64,000 nucleotides of DNA from Apus apus (GCF_020740795.1 NC_067312.1:64190905-64254904); one strand, 5' to 3'. Positions 50,201-63,555 are shown, counted from the first letter of the stretch. Notes: a model not told the origin generated them from the letters alone. A program made the numbers and translations.

Positions 50201-53200
50201 TTATCTGTTGCTTTGCAATCCTTTGTTGTCCCAAATCTGCTGCAAGCTGAAAACTTGTTACCTGGTTCTGGGAAACTGTTGGTCCAAGGTCTGTGAGTCC
50301 ATGGGGCCATTTGATGCAGCTGCCTGGCTGACAGCAGCAGGTACTTAAGAACAGAGTAAGAAAGGATAAAAGATCTTTCTCCATCTGCTGCTGATGAGCA
50401 TTTGGGAACTTCCAGAGGGAGAAGTTGCTTTGGGGCCTTCACATTTAACAGCTTTCATGGAACTTGTGCCACAGATTTGTTTAGAAACTTTTGGAAACTG
50501 CACAAACTCATGGCATCAGCAGCTCCAGCAGCACAAGTTAACTGTGCACTTTGTGAAGCAACTCAAGCTTTTGCTCAGTTTAGGACCTGTTTGCTAACTT
50601 CATGAGGTATCACCCAGCCCCGATGGCATGAGAAGCAGTGAATAATGGTTTCCCTGTTTGTGTTTCCTATTTGAGTCCTGGTTTCTTAGACCTCTACTGT
50701 ACCTTCTCCATTTTGCAGGTTAAGAGTCCTAGTGTCTGCCATATCCTGACACAGAGCCATTCTGTACTTCCAGCTCCTCAGACTCTGTCCTGGCACTGCC
50801 CCCATCTTAAGATGGGGAGACCAGAACAAAGCAGAGAGCTCATGATGCAGACACACCAAATAATTAATGAATTACCTTTAATCCATTCCTCAGAAGTCCT
50901 GACCTTTTCTTTCTTTTTCTGATCACCACTGAGCACACCCAACCATTCATAGCACCTCCTGGGTCTCTTTCTGAGTGGTAACAGCTGATATGGAGTCCAT
51001 CAGCCTGCAGCCAGGGCAAGGGCTGCTGTTGCCCCATGCACACTTACTTCATGTTCATCAAAGCTGAGTGTCTGCTGCTCTATTGTCCAATTACTTTGAC
51101 ATTGTGGGAGCTTTCTGCTACCATTAAAGAGAGACACAGCTTCCTAGATTCCTGGCTGCTGGGTAAACCTTGAAAACATAAGGGAGCAGGATTCCTGAAT
51201 TTGCTAAAAGCCTGAACAAGAGCACAAAGGTATAATTTACTGTGTCCCAAACATAGCCACTACTGTTACTTGTCAGAAAAACAGAGAGGAAGGATTAATA
51301 TGCAGAGAGCTACCACCTTTATTTGAGTTGTTTTGCTTTTGGGGCAGCCTTTGGAGTTTGTTGTGCCTTCAGAAAGCCACAGGCTGTTCCAAACCCTGGA
51401 TTGCACTTCAGTACCCAGTGTTGTTGCTGGGGAATGGTGACTTTCCCCACAGCAGATGGAGCACTCATGTGACACTCCGTACGCTATGTATCATCTATTT
51501 ACATCTTTTTTTACATTAGCAACAGATGGCTTGACATATTTTATTTTATTTTTTAAATTAGGGGGAAAATGTATCTAAAACTTCACACATTTTCTGGAGC
51601 CTATGGTATTCACTTTTACAGCACCAAGGCTAAGGTCTTCTGCAAAAGCACCTCCCTCACCCTTCCATTACCCTCTGTGAAGAAGTGTCACAGTGAATAT
51701 GCAGATAGAGAGGATAGCAGTAAGCAGGCAGAAACTCTCCTGATTGTGGAGAGAGAAAAAAAGGCAGCTCTGAAGCAAGAAAAACAAAAGGGAGAAGAAA
51801 TGGAATTCTGGTCAGTAGTAGGAGGGGAGGGAAAGAAGAGAAGCTTTAGTGCTGACACACCCTACCTGCAAAACTTGATCAATCTCAAATCCAAAAAAAG
51901 CACAAGCACGTTTCAGAAATATAAAAAGTAGCAAAATATTAGTTCAGTGGTTGGTTTCTTCTTGTTTCTCTTCTGGCATACAAGGCTGTAGGCACCGAGT
52001 CCCTGCTAAAATGTTTTTCTGAGGAAAGGTGAGGCTTTGTGGGGGGGCAAGTTAATGTAAAAGGGGACTTTCCCATGCTCATGTGACTCCCAAAGCTGGC
52101 ACTGTAAGCAAGATGCCAGCTTGGTTTGACTCAAAAGTTCTGGTGGTGTCAGAAGAAGAGGTCATGGGAAGAGAGACAGGGTAGCCCAAGAGCAGATAAG
52201 GTACTCAAATCTCTTTATCAGACTACATTTGCCTGGAAAACAAAAGGTCTTGAGATGACTTGGGATGAAAAACATCCTCGAAATTGCCAGATGCAAGCAT
52301 CATCCTTATGCCCAGTGTCAAGCCTTGTGCGTTGACAATATGCAAGGCTGCTGCTATATGTTGGAAAGTGGCTAAAGTCTGGTGGGAGAAGACTGTTGGA
52401 GGAGGGCATGAGAAGGCTGTTGGTACACAGGGTGTTTAATCTGCATCCTTACTGCAAGTGGCCATGACAGAGGGAAAGGAGCCCTCCATGGGGTAGTGCA
52501 TCTGCACACAACCTTGTCAATGCTGCAGTACTGTCCATAGTCAAGCACCTGATCTGCCTTGTGGAAACAGGAGGGAGTAGAGTACAGCTTTAGGCAGAAA
52601 ACATTCTTGATCACAATAGTCCCAGAGAAACATCTCTTGGAGAGCCGGCACACAGGCAATACCAAGATCTGCAGACAGGGTTATGGGCAAAGGCTGCAGG
52701 ACCCCTTGGTGGCCAAGGGACTAGTGGGCACTGCATTTGTAAGCAGGTCTTTCCCAGCTCAGGCATGTACATCTGCTGTAGGACATGTCCTTATTTTGCT
52801 AGATTATTTTGACCCATGGACCTTTGCTGCAGTAAATCAGATGATGTGCCTACTTGTTCTTGCTTGGTGTTTCTTAGCAAGCAAACATGGTATGGTGGGT
52901 GGATGCAAACCTAGTTTACATTTTTACGCTAGTTTTTACTCCTCTGTAAATCCTACTCAGTAATGACTAATCCCCAAGTTGATTCTCCTTTCCCATTCGG
53001 ATTATTTTATTTTCACTAGATTTTGGGACTTAATAAAATTTAACCATTTAGGGTCTACCTGTTGTGATTTTTCACAGTCTCTAAGGATAAGTGGCTAGCT
53101 CTAAGTCAGTACTCCAATATAGTTTATATGTAGCAGAAAATCCCAAGTTTATGGTATATGCAAACACAATTGAGATTATAGGACACAGCCCCTGCAAGAA

Positions 53201-56200
53201 AGCTTCAATATTTAAGAAAAATGCACAGAAAGAGCAGATTGCAAAAGAAACAATGGCAAATGCTTACAAGGTGTCAGGTGAGACAAGGTGCACTATACTG
53301 AGGAGTTCACCCGTCCTGAGTCTCTTAATGAAACTTCCCATAATGGCAGGGACACCTTGAGCCATGCAGCCTCTGCTTATCTGCCATCACCTTTAGCAGG
53401 AACAACATTACCCTGGAGTCATTCCCCTGAGCAGAAGCAAGGAGGACACAAGCAACCTGATGCTTTGTGTACAGCTGTGCAACTAACATTCCCACGTGGC
53501 TCAGATCACTGTCTGCACCAGCACAGAGGCAGCAACAGATGCTCTGAGAAGCCAGGTGACCCTCAAAAAAGCAGGGGAGCACTACAGCCACATCGAGAAG
53601 CACAGCATGAGAAGACCCACCCTCCTACCAAACCCATGATCTCACAGGGTGATGTGCCAGTTGCCACCCCCAGCTCAGCCCTGGCCCCAGGGATCAGCTT
53701 GCCTCACCAGCATGTGGTGAAGCCACTGAGGATGCAGTGAGGCAGGTCTTGCCTTGCTGTGGCACCCCTCCATTCACCCATCAACACCGAACCCATTACC
53801 CAGGCTTCACCTGCACCCCAGCTTTGTTTTTGGCTGTCTCACACTCCTCATGGGATCAATATGGGCCCATTAGGATTTGATTTCACCATCCTTTACAAGG
53901 CACCATACCTTACTGGGAGTGTTCTTCAGGCATTTTCTGGCAGATGAGTGGTGTCCTGGCTCCCCATGTCCCTCTCTCTCCTCCAAAGTGTAAAGACCTG
54001 CCTACATCCTTCTCGCATTCCTTGGCAATTAAACATCTGTGGTCCATTATCTCCTGTTTTACAAGGAGGTGTTTCAGCTATTCTCTATGTCACTGTCCTC
54101 CAGATTCACAGTGGGGTCTGAAGTGCCCCTGAGAGACTCTGAGGCACACAGTGGGGGTCTGCTGGGTCTGGCTATCATGGCTACTTCTGCTGATGATCAA
54201 ACATCTACAATTACTGTTATCAATGTCCTGTTTCTTCTGAGCAAGGTGAAATGAATTAACAGCAAAGATCTGAATCTAGGAAAGGGTTTGCCTAGCAGCC
54301 CAGAAAAGGAAGTTCACAGGATTTCCAGAGAAGCAGCTTGGCTGACACCATGTTGCCAGTTCTTATGGTCTTGTGGTTTTAATCATGTGTCTTATATGTG
54401 TTTTGTTTTGTTTTTTCTAGGGCTTTTGCAGTTACAATGTGATTACCAAGTTCTCTCTTCATATTAAGACAATCCTTGCTTGTGGGAGCTATGAACAAAA
54501 TTATGAGAACAAGAACCCCAGGGGCTCAAAATACCTGTATGTAAATAAAGGGTAACACCACAGAGATTCTTTTCAAAGCAATGTCTTGTTTTTCATCAAG
54601 AAAAGACTTGCAGGCAGCAACCTCAGTGACAGAGAGAACCAGTCTCTCCAGATGTGACTGAAACTGTATGCAAATAGCTCCTTAGTGCATGGACATTTCT
54701 CCAGCCTCCCAGGCAAATACAGCCCTGCCTAACTTGAGGTCTGCTTTGATGCCACTCTTCTTCTGGTCTTTCTTCTTCACTTGCAGTTATCAAAACCAGA
54801 AGGCATTGGTGGGCAGAGTTACAGGCACCAGCCAAAAGGTTATTGGTCTTCAGGTTCTTCATCCTTCTTGGGGAAAGGTAGTAGACCCAGAGGGTCCAGC
54901 TCCTTGTATGGGGAGGAGGTAGAACCACAGGGCTGCACTGAACTGTCTTGTTCAGTTTGCTACATGAGGAATTCAAGCATTTAACCAGACATCTTTTTAC
55001 CTTCTTTCCTGATGCATGGCCTGTGAGGTGCAAGAGAGCTGGGGGGTTGGCTGGATGGATATTCAGGGCTAAGGTGTGAAGTGTTGTATATGAGTGATTA
55101 ATCAAAATTTGTTTTGTGATCTTTACTGTGATCCTTATGGACCACAATAAGAAAGTGGGAGGGGAATAAACAAAACTTCAAAAACCTGCAAGGGGAAGAG
55201 AAATGAGACTAAAGCAGCCTTGCTGGTTGGTTGGATGCTGAAAACCCTAAATGGGATGAAATCATAAACCATAAACTGTCATAAACCAGCTCACTGGTGG
55301 AGCGTATTATAATAGTTTGTGTCAACCTGCACGAAACCTTACAGCCCAGGCACAAAGGCAACAGCATCATGTAACACAAACCTCTAGCACCCTGGCGGTG
55401 AAGAGGTAAAAAAAAACCTGTCACGTTCTGCTTCTGTAAGGATGTGTCCCATGGGATGATGGGAGGACTTGCCCTGAAAAAGGCGACTTAATCAGGAGTG
55501 CTTGAACTGTCCTGTATAAAGTATGTAATGGATTATTTTCAGGTTCTGCTGCTTCCCCATCTTGGTAAAAGAAGAAATAAATTTCCAGAATGAAGGCAGA
55601 AAGGGGGAGGGAAGAGAAAACAATTCTTGACTGTGAAGCACAACATATGCTAGTGTGAATCTGAACAGCTTTCTGTGCAACATATCCTGCCAAGCTATTA
55701 GTAACACCTGATACACCCATGGTTCCCCAACCTGCCAGCAATGAGCAATTGACTCAATATTATCAATTATGTTCCTTTCCCCTCTCCTTCCCTCCCACCA
55801 ATTAAGCATCTGTTAGTAATGAGAAATAATCCTCTTCTTGGAAAACATGGGATAAACAATGAGTTTTTGTAATAAAATGGAATATTATTGTAAATAATCA
55901 TTAAGGTGTCCTGAAATAAGGTGGAGCCATATCATTATTCCAGTCACTTTAAGCACTACTATTTAACAAAACTCCTAGGTATGGGTCAGCTGGTCAGGTC
56001 TGCCAGCTGGTGCATGCAGGTTACGTGTGTCAAACACCAGCAGAAAGACGGACTGGCTCACATCAGGACTTCATTGGTCCCATGTCTATTAAGTACCAGA
56101 CCAGCTGCCTTGATATCAGACACCTTTTCCCTTATCTGCCTCTTCCCCAGGCAGGACTAGCTGTGCAGAAACCAGTGCCCACAGATGTTAGCTGGCCTTC

Positions 56201-56479
56201 AGAATTCTCCCAGAAGAGGTTCCACTAATGCCCCAGACTATACCTTCTCCTAGTTAATTTCAGGAAGTTTCTTCTATTGATGTACTGTCCACATGGAAAC
56301 AGCACTTGCAGCTCTGTCTCTGCCCTAAATATCTGCAGGTCCCTGAGCTGAGGGAATGATGAAATTTAGCAGCTTCCTCCCCAGGTCAAAAGCCCAGTGT
56401 CCACAGCAGGGAAAAAGGCAACCCACTAGGATGCTATAAGGAAAGACAAGCTCTCAAAGAACAGAGAGTCAAAGAGTCA

Positions 56480-57252
56480 AGTTCGACAAGGCTAAGTGGA
56501 AGGTCCTGCACCTGGATCAGGGCAATTCCAAGCACAGACAGAGGCTGGGTGGAGAATTGATTGAGGACAGTCCTGAGGAAAAGCACGTTGGGGTGCTGGT
56601 TGAAGAGAAGCTCAGCATGAGCTTGTAATGTGTGCTTAAAGACCAGAAAGGCAACTGTATCCTAGGCTGCATCTAAAGAAGTATGACCAGCAGGTCAAGA
56701 GATATGATTCTCCCCCCCTAATCAGTCTTGTGAGACCTCACTTGATGTACTGTATCCAGTTCTGGAGCCCCCAACATAAGGACATGCAGCTCCTGGAGAG
56801 AGTCCAAAGGAGGCCACAGAGATGATCCAAGGGCTGGAGAACCTATTCTGTGAAGGCAGGCTGAGAGAGTTGGAGTTGTTCAGCCCAGAGAAGAGAAGGC
56901 TCTGGGGAGACCTCATAGCAGTCTTCCAGTAACTGAAGGAGCTGCAGGAAAGCTGGGAGGGACTTTTTACAAGAACATGTAGTGATAGGATGGGGGGGAA
57001 AGCCTTTAAGCTGAAAGAGAGTTGATTTAGGTATTAGGAAGAAATTCTTTCCTTTGAGGTTGGTGAGACACTGGCACAGGTTGTCCAGGGAAGCTGTGGA
57101 TGCCCCTTCCCTGGAAGTGTTCAAGACCAGGTTGGATGAGGCTTGGAGCAACCTGGTCTAGTGGGAGGTGTTCCTGCCCATGCAGGGGAGGTGGAATGAG
57201 ATAATATTTAGGGTCCCTTCCAACCCAAACCATTCTATGATGCTATGATTGG
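56480..57252 (+). mobile_element. CR1 LINE, 3' fragment
   Basis: The plus strand shows degraded CR1 ORF2 C-terminal blocks (DKAKWKVLHLDQ, VGVLVEEKLSMS, TSRSRDMILPP) with several stops and frame shifts. The post-ORF region follows, then the CR1 tail (attctatgatgctatgatt) at about 57231-57249. It is 5'-truncated and inactive. Confidence 0.93.
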
Positions 57253-58160
57253 AACAAATGCCCACATGGCTTCCAGTACTGGTGACTAACGGGCAGTTGA
57301 CTGAAGCAGAAAACCTACCTACGACTTCAGCTGTTCAACAGACCTTCTAAAAAAGTCAATGACTCTGGCAGTGCTGGCTAAGCAATTCTTGAGTGTTTAG
57401 CTGAGTTTTCCACAGCAAGCACAGAGGCATCAGATGGAAGGACAAATGTGTACTCTCAAACTTTCTACCTGACCTAACAGCTTCTTACCAAATATGTAAT
57501 TACATGTTTTTCCATAAACACTGGATCCATGTACAAAGTTCAAGGCTTGGACCAACCTGGCCCTGGACTTCCCAGCTAAAACTTGTTGCATGTTTCCTAG
57601 CAGACTGGATCACGTCTTCCTCATGCCCAGAGGTCTTTCATGGCATGAATCAGAAACAGCACAAGATTGCAGCACAGCCCAGTTATATGCCATTCTTCTC
57701 AGCCCCATCCTAACCTTCATCCTGTAAAGCTACAGAGACTATTTGCCGTTTCCTTCAACGGACTTCATTAACTGGATTGTCATCCACCTGCTTTATGCTT
57801 TTGTTTGCTTGGAGGACTGCTGTGTGAAGGTGCTCATTAATCATCTGTGTTTTTTTATCACCCTGAAAGCACAGTGACCATGGATCTGAATGTACCCACT
57901 GGACTGCTCAGGGAAAAGACATCTGATATATAATGTACTTTTGGGAATAAGATCTTAGAAAATTTGTAATCCTTACAAGGCAATAATAAAGATGAAAACC
58001 ACCGAGTTATCTCTGGACATCCTGCCCATGGACACTAAGGTAAGGATTGATCAAGACTGCAAGAGATGTACTGCCAACTTTAGCCCAGGGAAGAGGCAAT
58101 AAAACAATTTCCCACCCAGAAAGTCAATAAAATCAATCAAGATAATCTCTTACTTTAATA
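57253..58160. other. Intergenic stretch, no gene seen
   Basis: No exon, RNA gene or repeat recognised on either strand. Confidence 0.5.
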
Positions 58161-58164
58161 GCAA

Positions 58165-58170
58165 TTTATT
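58165..58170 (-). terminator. Candidate distal polyadenylation signal, minus strand
   Basis: AATAAA on the minus strand, about 120 bases beyond the stop of the minus-strand frame at 58292-58576. It could end a transcript carrying that frame. It could equally be a distal RNF170 signal, which would give a 3'UTR of about 3.3 kb. Confidence 0.3.
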
Positions 58171-58291
58171 ATCATTAGAAGTAATAACAAGTAGTTTTGA
58201 ATACTTTTGTCTTAAAAATCTAGTATAACACACAGGTCACTACTACAGTTCTATGAAACTTACAGCAAAATTGTATCCCCAAACCACACCA

Positions 58292-58576
58292 TTATGCCTC
58301 CTCCTCCTCCGAGACATCAGTGGTGTGGGAAACAAACAGAAGAACAGATCGCTCCACACAGCACTTGTCATAAGGATGATCATCAGGCCTCAAGATGCTG
58401 CGAGTTATTCTGTAAGAGCTATTAGGTATAACTTTAGTTTTCCCCTTTGTTAATATTGCCAGAACAATCAAGTATTTCACACAGTTTTTGGTGAAGCCAT
58501 AAGAATATTTTAAGAATTGTACTTTTTTTCCCTGTATCTCTTCTTCACTGCTAAAGTTTTCCTTTCTTTTTTCCCC
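58292..58576 (-). CDS. Unidentified open frame, possible terminal exon or remnant
   Basis: On the minus strand 95 codons are open up to a TAA stop. The frame reads EEEIQGKKVQFLKYSYGF, then KNCVKYLIVLAILTKGK, and ends with ITRSILRPDDHPYDKCCVE, a hydrophobic segment and an acidic tail SEEEEA. The peptide looks protein-like, but I do not recognise the family. There is no in-frame ATG and no good splice acceptor at its 5' side, so it is not a complete gene as it stands. It may be a terminal exon with a weak acceptor, a degraded retrocopy, a chance frame, or part of a long RNF170 3'UTR. It lies on the same strand as RNF170, about 2.9 kb beyond its stop. Confidence 0.25.
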   Translation of the reverse strand, partial: GEKRKENFSSEEEIQGKKVQFLKYSYGFTKNCVKYLIVLAILTKGKTKVIPNSSYRITRSILRPDDHPYDKCCVERSVLLFVSHTTDVSEEEEA

Positions 58577-58579
58577 TCA

Positions 58580-61454
58580 GTGGCATGGCTACCCCATTCC
58601 AGGAGGCAAAACCTCCATGATGTCTGCAGTCACTCTCAACAAAGAGTCATGTTATTTCCTTCACATTCTGAAGCCAGTGCTCAGCTCTAGCACATACCTT
58701 TAAAACTGCTGCCAGAACAACTTGGCAGCACACAGATTAGGAACACTACACACTCGTGTCAATCTCCAGCTTCCTGGGAGCTCTAGACCTTAAGTTCAGC
58801 TCAAGCTAAGTACCCTAGATAGCTGACTTACAGCTAGTTCAGATTTGTGTGAAGGAGCAACAGCCAGACACTGCAAGACAAATACATCTTCACATTACAG
58901 TTCACAAAAAGGCCTGAGCCAGTCATAATACTGTTCATCAGTGGCTTGCAGGACCAAAAAATAGTCTCCACAAGCATGCATGCATATTGGTGAAAAGAAA
59001 GGAGCCCTAACTCTGTCAGGCATTTCATGTGTTGAATTTAAGCTTACAATGTTACTCAATATTCAAAAGAAAGCAGAAGCCTCTGAGTGAAACCTCTCTG
59101 GCTAGCAGATATGTAGTGAAGAAATAAACAGAACATAGGTAAACTTTATATAGCTACAAAGGTGTGGCTTGTAAATTATTTCAGGTACATAAGAAGGTCT
59201 GTTCTTCAAGAGTAGATCACTTAGATGGATACTTCTGCATGAACTTCACAGTAGCATGTGGAACTGGGGAGCTCAGTGAAAATAAATGAGCAAGGAGCTT
59301 CATGTGTATCTATAACCCTTCTGGGTTTAGAGTAATGGGAAAAAGCACAAGCAGGATCACAGATAAACATACACAGGAGGTATTAGCTCAACAGATTGTG
59401 TGAACAAACTCCAGTTTTTCTACTAGAGCACTTCACACTCTTTGTCTAAGCAGACCCACAAGTTAACTCTAGGAGAAAAAGAAGTGTTAATATTTACTAA
59501 AGTGAAAGGACTTTTTTGCAGTTTGCTCTCAGCTGGATCACTTGGGGGGAAAAACAAAGCCAGAACAAGGCTTACAGCAAAATTGTGTTTTACCTAACAT
59601 CCTAAACTAATCTCTTGCTTTGTAAATGTACCTAACAGTTTATTAATATCGCACACTTACTCAGTAATACCTTAGACTTTTAACTGAGGTAGCCACTAAA
59701 CCATCCTCACACATTAGCGATGCCAATGCAAAGGGAAAAAGCTCAACTAAGATGCTCAAGAACAGCTAGTTTGCCAAAACCAGTAGCATTTACTTCCAAA
59801 AATGTAATCTCCTGTCTTGCTTTCCTCCTCCCACTCTTGTTTCACTTCCTGTTTCTCCTCTTGCACATCTTTAACAAACAAGCAACAAGAAAAAAATTAG
59901 CTTTCCAGTTAATTTGTAAAATGTCTTCAGATTTCCAAAAGCAAAGTTTCAAATTAAGAATCATGAATATACTTTTAAATTAATGCCATTTAGAACACTT
60001 GACACTGAAGAACAATCTCCAACTCCAAACACCGACACGTCAGGTGTCAGCTCTGTTGTCTTCCTGCACATGTGGGTGTTAGAAGCTGTGGAAAGATGCC
60101 TGAATGGGCAAAACACAGAAGTTGTGAAAAGGTCCCTTTCATTTTAAGTCTCATGCCATATAAGTAAACACACAAAGAATCACCTGTCTAATCACTGTCT
60201 TTCAAGTTCTTAAGAATTGAAAATAAAAAGGCAATTATAATTCCTCTAGCTAGTAAGTACATAGACCTAGAATATCCTTGCCTTTTCTAGCGGCGATCAT
60301 TTCTTAAAATGCAAATATTTTCACATTACTTCTGTAGATATTCAAATTCAACATGGAAAATATAATTAGCTTTAAAGATAATTAATACCCTGGTATTTTT
60401 GAAAAAATTTCCAGGATTTTTTGGTGGTCAATCAACCAACAAAACAAGAAAACCCCAACTTGAAAATCAAACGCCCCTAAGAAGTTCTTTAGCACTTGTA
60501 TTGCAGAATGTACATTCAGGAAAATTGCACTGTAAACACCCAATTCTGATCTTCTTTTCTTCAACCACTATCTAAAATTGGTGGGTTCTCTCCATCAAGC
60601 AACTTATTTACTGCAACTAAAGGAATGGAAACACTCACTTCAGATACACAGCATTGACCCAAAGCAGCATAAGATCCCCACTTCCAAGATACACATCTAC
60701 CAAACAAACAAGCCTGAAGAGGAAAACCATACCCCCATTTAAAAACAGCACCAGCCAGTCTGGTGTGCATACTATCGGCTTCTCTACCTAGGCAGGATAC
60801 TGTGTATATTCTCAATTATAAAAACAAAATTGTACGAATTGCATGCAACCGTACACAGTGCAGTTCAAGAAGTACTGAGGTGTTTGTTTCGTTTTTGTGA
60901 AGCATGTAGACAACAGCAAACTGCAGGGTGGTAATTGTAATGCAGTCCTTGGGTTTCTTCTTCCACAGAGACACACAAAAATACTTAAAAAAAAAACCCA
61001 AACAAAACACTCTGGGCCGCAACAGACAGACACTTAACAATTTAGCTGTGGTAACTGCACTGTGAAGAACTTCTGAATTGCCTTATACATGTCTAGATTA
61101 CCCCAAAGAATGTTTTGTTAGAAGTCCTTTTCTAGAACTCCTTTTTTGCAAGCCACACACCCAAAAAGATGTTTTCTGCTTTGATTACATACAGTAGCTC
61201 ATCAGGTGGAAGTAGATGAAGGTAGTTTATTACATTATAAAACGAACCTCATCCTTCTGAAGTGTATGTAATACACAACAATTCCAGTTAAGCATCACCA
61301 CATACTGACTCTTCGTATTTTTATATGATGACCAGCTATGAAATTGTAATTACTGAAACAGTACACAGGCACCTTGCTACATCATAGTTATGTTATAGTT
61401 CTCTTCTTACAACTTTCCACAACTGCCTCTGCGTTTGGGTCATTTTCATCCCTT
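58580..61454 (-). other. RNF170: Region downstream of RNF170 stop; 3'UTR plus unassigned sequence
   Basis: AT-rich sequence with no further exon recognised. The first part must be RNF170 3'UTR. How far it runs depends on which polyadenylation signal is used. Confidence 0.45.
61226..61231 (-). terminator. RNF170: Candidate proximal RNF170 polyadenylation signal
   Basis: AATAAA on the minus strand about 225 bases beyond the RNF170 stop, with a GT-rich run (gggtgtgtggcttg) about 70 bases further on. Confidence 0.4.
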
Positions 61455-61724
61455 TCATCTATTGAGCCGCTGTGTTACCACTTCTCGGTACATGATAGAG
61501 ATATATATCAGCAGAAGAAAAATTACAAAGAAATCATCCAAGAACCCCAGAATTCCAAACAGGGCTTCAGGAAGAAAATCCAGAGGTGAAGCCAGGTAGA
61601 GCAAGGCTCCAAGCAAGCAGAGGAATATTCTGATGCGAAACATCCAGAAGAGGCCACCAACAGAGAACATCTCCCTGAAAGCATGCCGCAATAAAGTGGG
61701 CAGATCCATAATTCTTTCCATAAT
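61455..61724 (-). CDS. RNF170: RNF170 terminal coding exon
   Basis: 89 codons and a TGA stop. It holds the conserved segment [20 protein letters not shown], a first hydrophobic helix ([19 protein letters not shown]), the short loop [13 protein letters not shown], and a second helix ([15 protein letters not shown]). The codons match the family's normal C-terminus with no truncation. Confidence 0.97.
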   Translation of the reverse strand: MMERIMDLPTLLRHAFREMFSVGGLFWMFRIRIFLCLLGALLYLASPLDFLPEALFGILGFLDDFFVIFLLLIYISIMYREVVTQRLNR

Positions 61725-63555
61725 CTGTGAAGAAAGAAATGAAAAGTTAGTACTTTACTTTAGCAACAGGCCCTTGCTAAATGGGCCTTCTTTTAGTCTG
61801 AAGTTTTATTCTACAGTACAGATTTGCAAACTGCTAGTTTATAAGAATTAAAACAAATACCTGTAACACAAGACTTTCTGGATTTAGTTTTGCTGGATAA
61901 AAAGTCAGATATAGAAAATATATGTTTTCAAGAAACAGTCAAACTGTGTTATTCTATACGGCAAAACATAAATATAAGTCACTACTAAACACACTGGTAT
62001 CTACTAAGAAAGAAAAGCAGACTACTACCATAAAAGGAATTATTAAGAAAGTGAGAAACAACAAACACTTTAACTGGAGTGAAATATTAATCAGAATGGA
62101 AGATAACTACGGTTTGGAGAAAAAAACCCACAACAGATAAGTACAATAGGTTTCAGTTCTTAAGAAACACAACCCCACCCACCAACATGTAACCAGGAAT
62201 TCACGTAAGTTTCCAAAGGATGGAGCAAGCTTCAAAGTAAACTAAAGAACCTTTAAATTAATCTATCCCTGTCTCGTTCAATTTTTCTACTATAATTCCA
62301 TCATCTGAGTGAGGGACTGTTTAGTGGAAAATATTCAGGTTTTTATTGTGAGGTGTAGGGATTTGAGACTGGTGAACTTCAAATTTTTTTAAATTCTGAA
62401 TGCTTTTCTACTGTACACAGTTCCTATACAGAGCCACAACATTAAAATGAGTTATTGCCAAGGCTGAAAAAGTTACCTAGACAGGAATTCTGTATGTTGT
62501 TTAAACAACACACGATGTATAAATCAAAGACCATTTCGTCCAATTAGGGCTTTAGTGTAGATTTCTGGCATGACCTCAGACAGGTTACTGGGGACTAGAC
62601 ACAGAGCCCACAGAGAGATCCAATGGAGCCTGGAAGGTAGTTTCAATTTATTCTGGATCAAAAGAACAATCATTTTGTGGTTTAGAACATGAAAAAAAAA
62701 AAAAAAATCCTGTCCAACATGTCTTTTGTCTCTTTGGACTGTACATTTTTCTTGCTAATGTTCTGTTATTATATCAAAATCCAATGGACAAATGAAGACA
62801 AGCAGGGAAGTTACTGGTATGCCTGTGCATGTATTCCACCTTGCGAATCAGAACATGCATATGGAAGACAGACTTTACAAGTCTGACTTTCTAAAATACA
62901 TATAGCTTCAATTAATTCTCTCAGCTATTTATTTAAAAAATCTAGTTTTCTTCACTTAGAGAGGAATCTAGGAGGAAAATACAAGAACAAGCATATAGCT
63001 TGAAATCTGAGGAAGAAAGGCACAAAGTAGAAATTCAGATTTTTCTAATCAATGTAAAGAGATCATCAGTCAATATTCTTCCTTACATGTAATTTATGTC
63101 ATTATTTTTATTGACTATATTAATCCTTTATAATTAACAAGTTGCATTAAAAAGGCTTGACACATGAAGAGGGAACTCAAGCTTATTAGGAGTTCACACT
63201 CCCAGCAAAAATGCAGGTTTCCATATATTTCCACAAATTACAAATAAATATATACAGGGTTACGAGTTTGCCCTAACTATATAAACATTAATTTCCCAAA
63301 GGAAAACTTGCATAGTCCCTAAGCATCATGAAGAGAAAATTCATATGTGGGGGGGAGGGAAGGAGAGAATGAAAGAAACAAGTAAACACAAACAATGCTG
63401 TAATCTCTCCTCAAATCACTGACTTTAACCCTGATTTACTGAACACTTACAGATCTGGGCTGTCCTGAGAATCTCCGATTGTAATCATTAACATCATGAA
63501 GTACTTGGGTTGCATCCTGCTGATCTTCACCGAAGAGCGGTAAAAACAAAGTTAC
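61455..63555 (-). CDS. RNF170: RNF170, ER RING-type E3 ubiquitin ligase (C-terminal two exons)
   Basis: Two spliced exons (63555-63451 and 61724-61455) encode the last 124 residues of RNF170. The first gives [13 protein letters not shown] through [14 protein letters not shown]; the second gives [20 protein letters not shown] followed by two membrane segments and the end [13 protein letters not shown]. This is the DUF1232/transmembrane end of the protein and closely matches mammalian RNF170. The RING finger and first membrane helix lie on upstream exons beyond the right edge. RNF170 sits in the ER membrane and ubiquitinates activated IP3 receptors; human variants cause ataxia or spastic paraplegia. 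The gene runs in the same direction as THAP1, as in mammals. Frame and splice sites look intact. Confidence 0.96.
61725..63450 (-). other. RNF170: RNF170 last intron
   Basis: 1.73 kb between donor GTAAGT and acceptor CTTTCTTCACAG. It has a short poly-A run on the plus strand (about 62691-62706) and no nested gene that I recognise. Confidence 0.9.
63451..63555 (-). CDS. RNF170: RNF170 penultimate coding exon
   Basis: 105 bases, 35 codons, phase 0 at both ends. The acceptor is CTGTGCCTAG and the donor GTAAGT (63450-63445). It encodes the linker with the [13 protein letters not shown] motif before the membrane domain. Confidence 0.95.

Larger units (their letters stand above)
32240..56470. other. 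Long stretch without recognised genes
   Basis: About 24 kb in which I recognise no coding exon, CR1 copy or RNA gene. Open frames are short and on both strands, none with family motifs plus splice sites. Simple repeats occur (A-rich/ACAAA at 41549-41660, pyrimidine tract at 44210-44252). A UTR-like AT-rich block lies at about 42450-42700. Regulatory DNA or a noncoding RNA would not be visible to me. Confidence 0.5.

Noticed and set aside
51569-51931. Plus-strand frame of 120 codons rich in Lys/Glu
   Set aside because: No family resemblance, AT- and A-rich composition, and no promoter or splice evidence.
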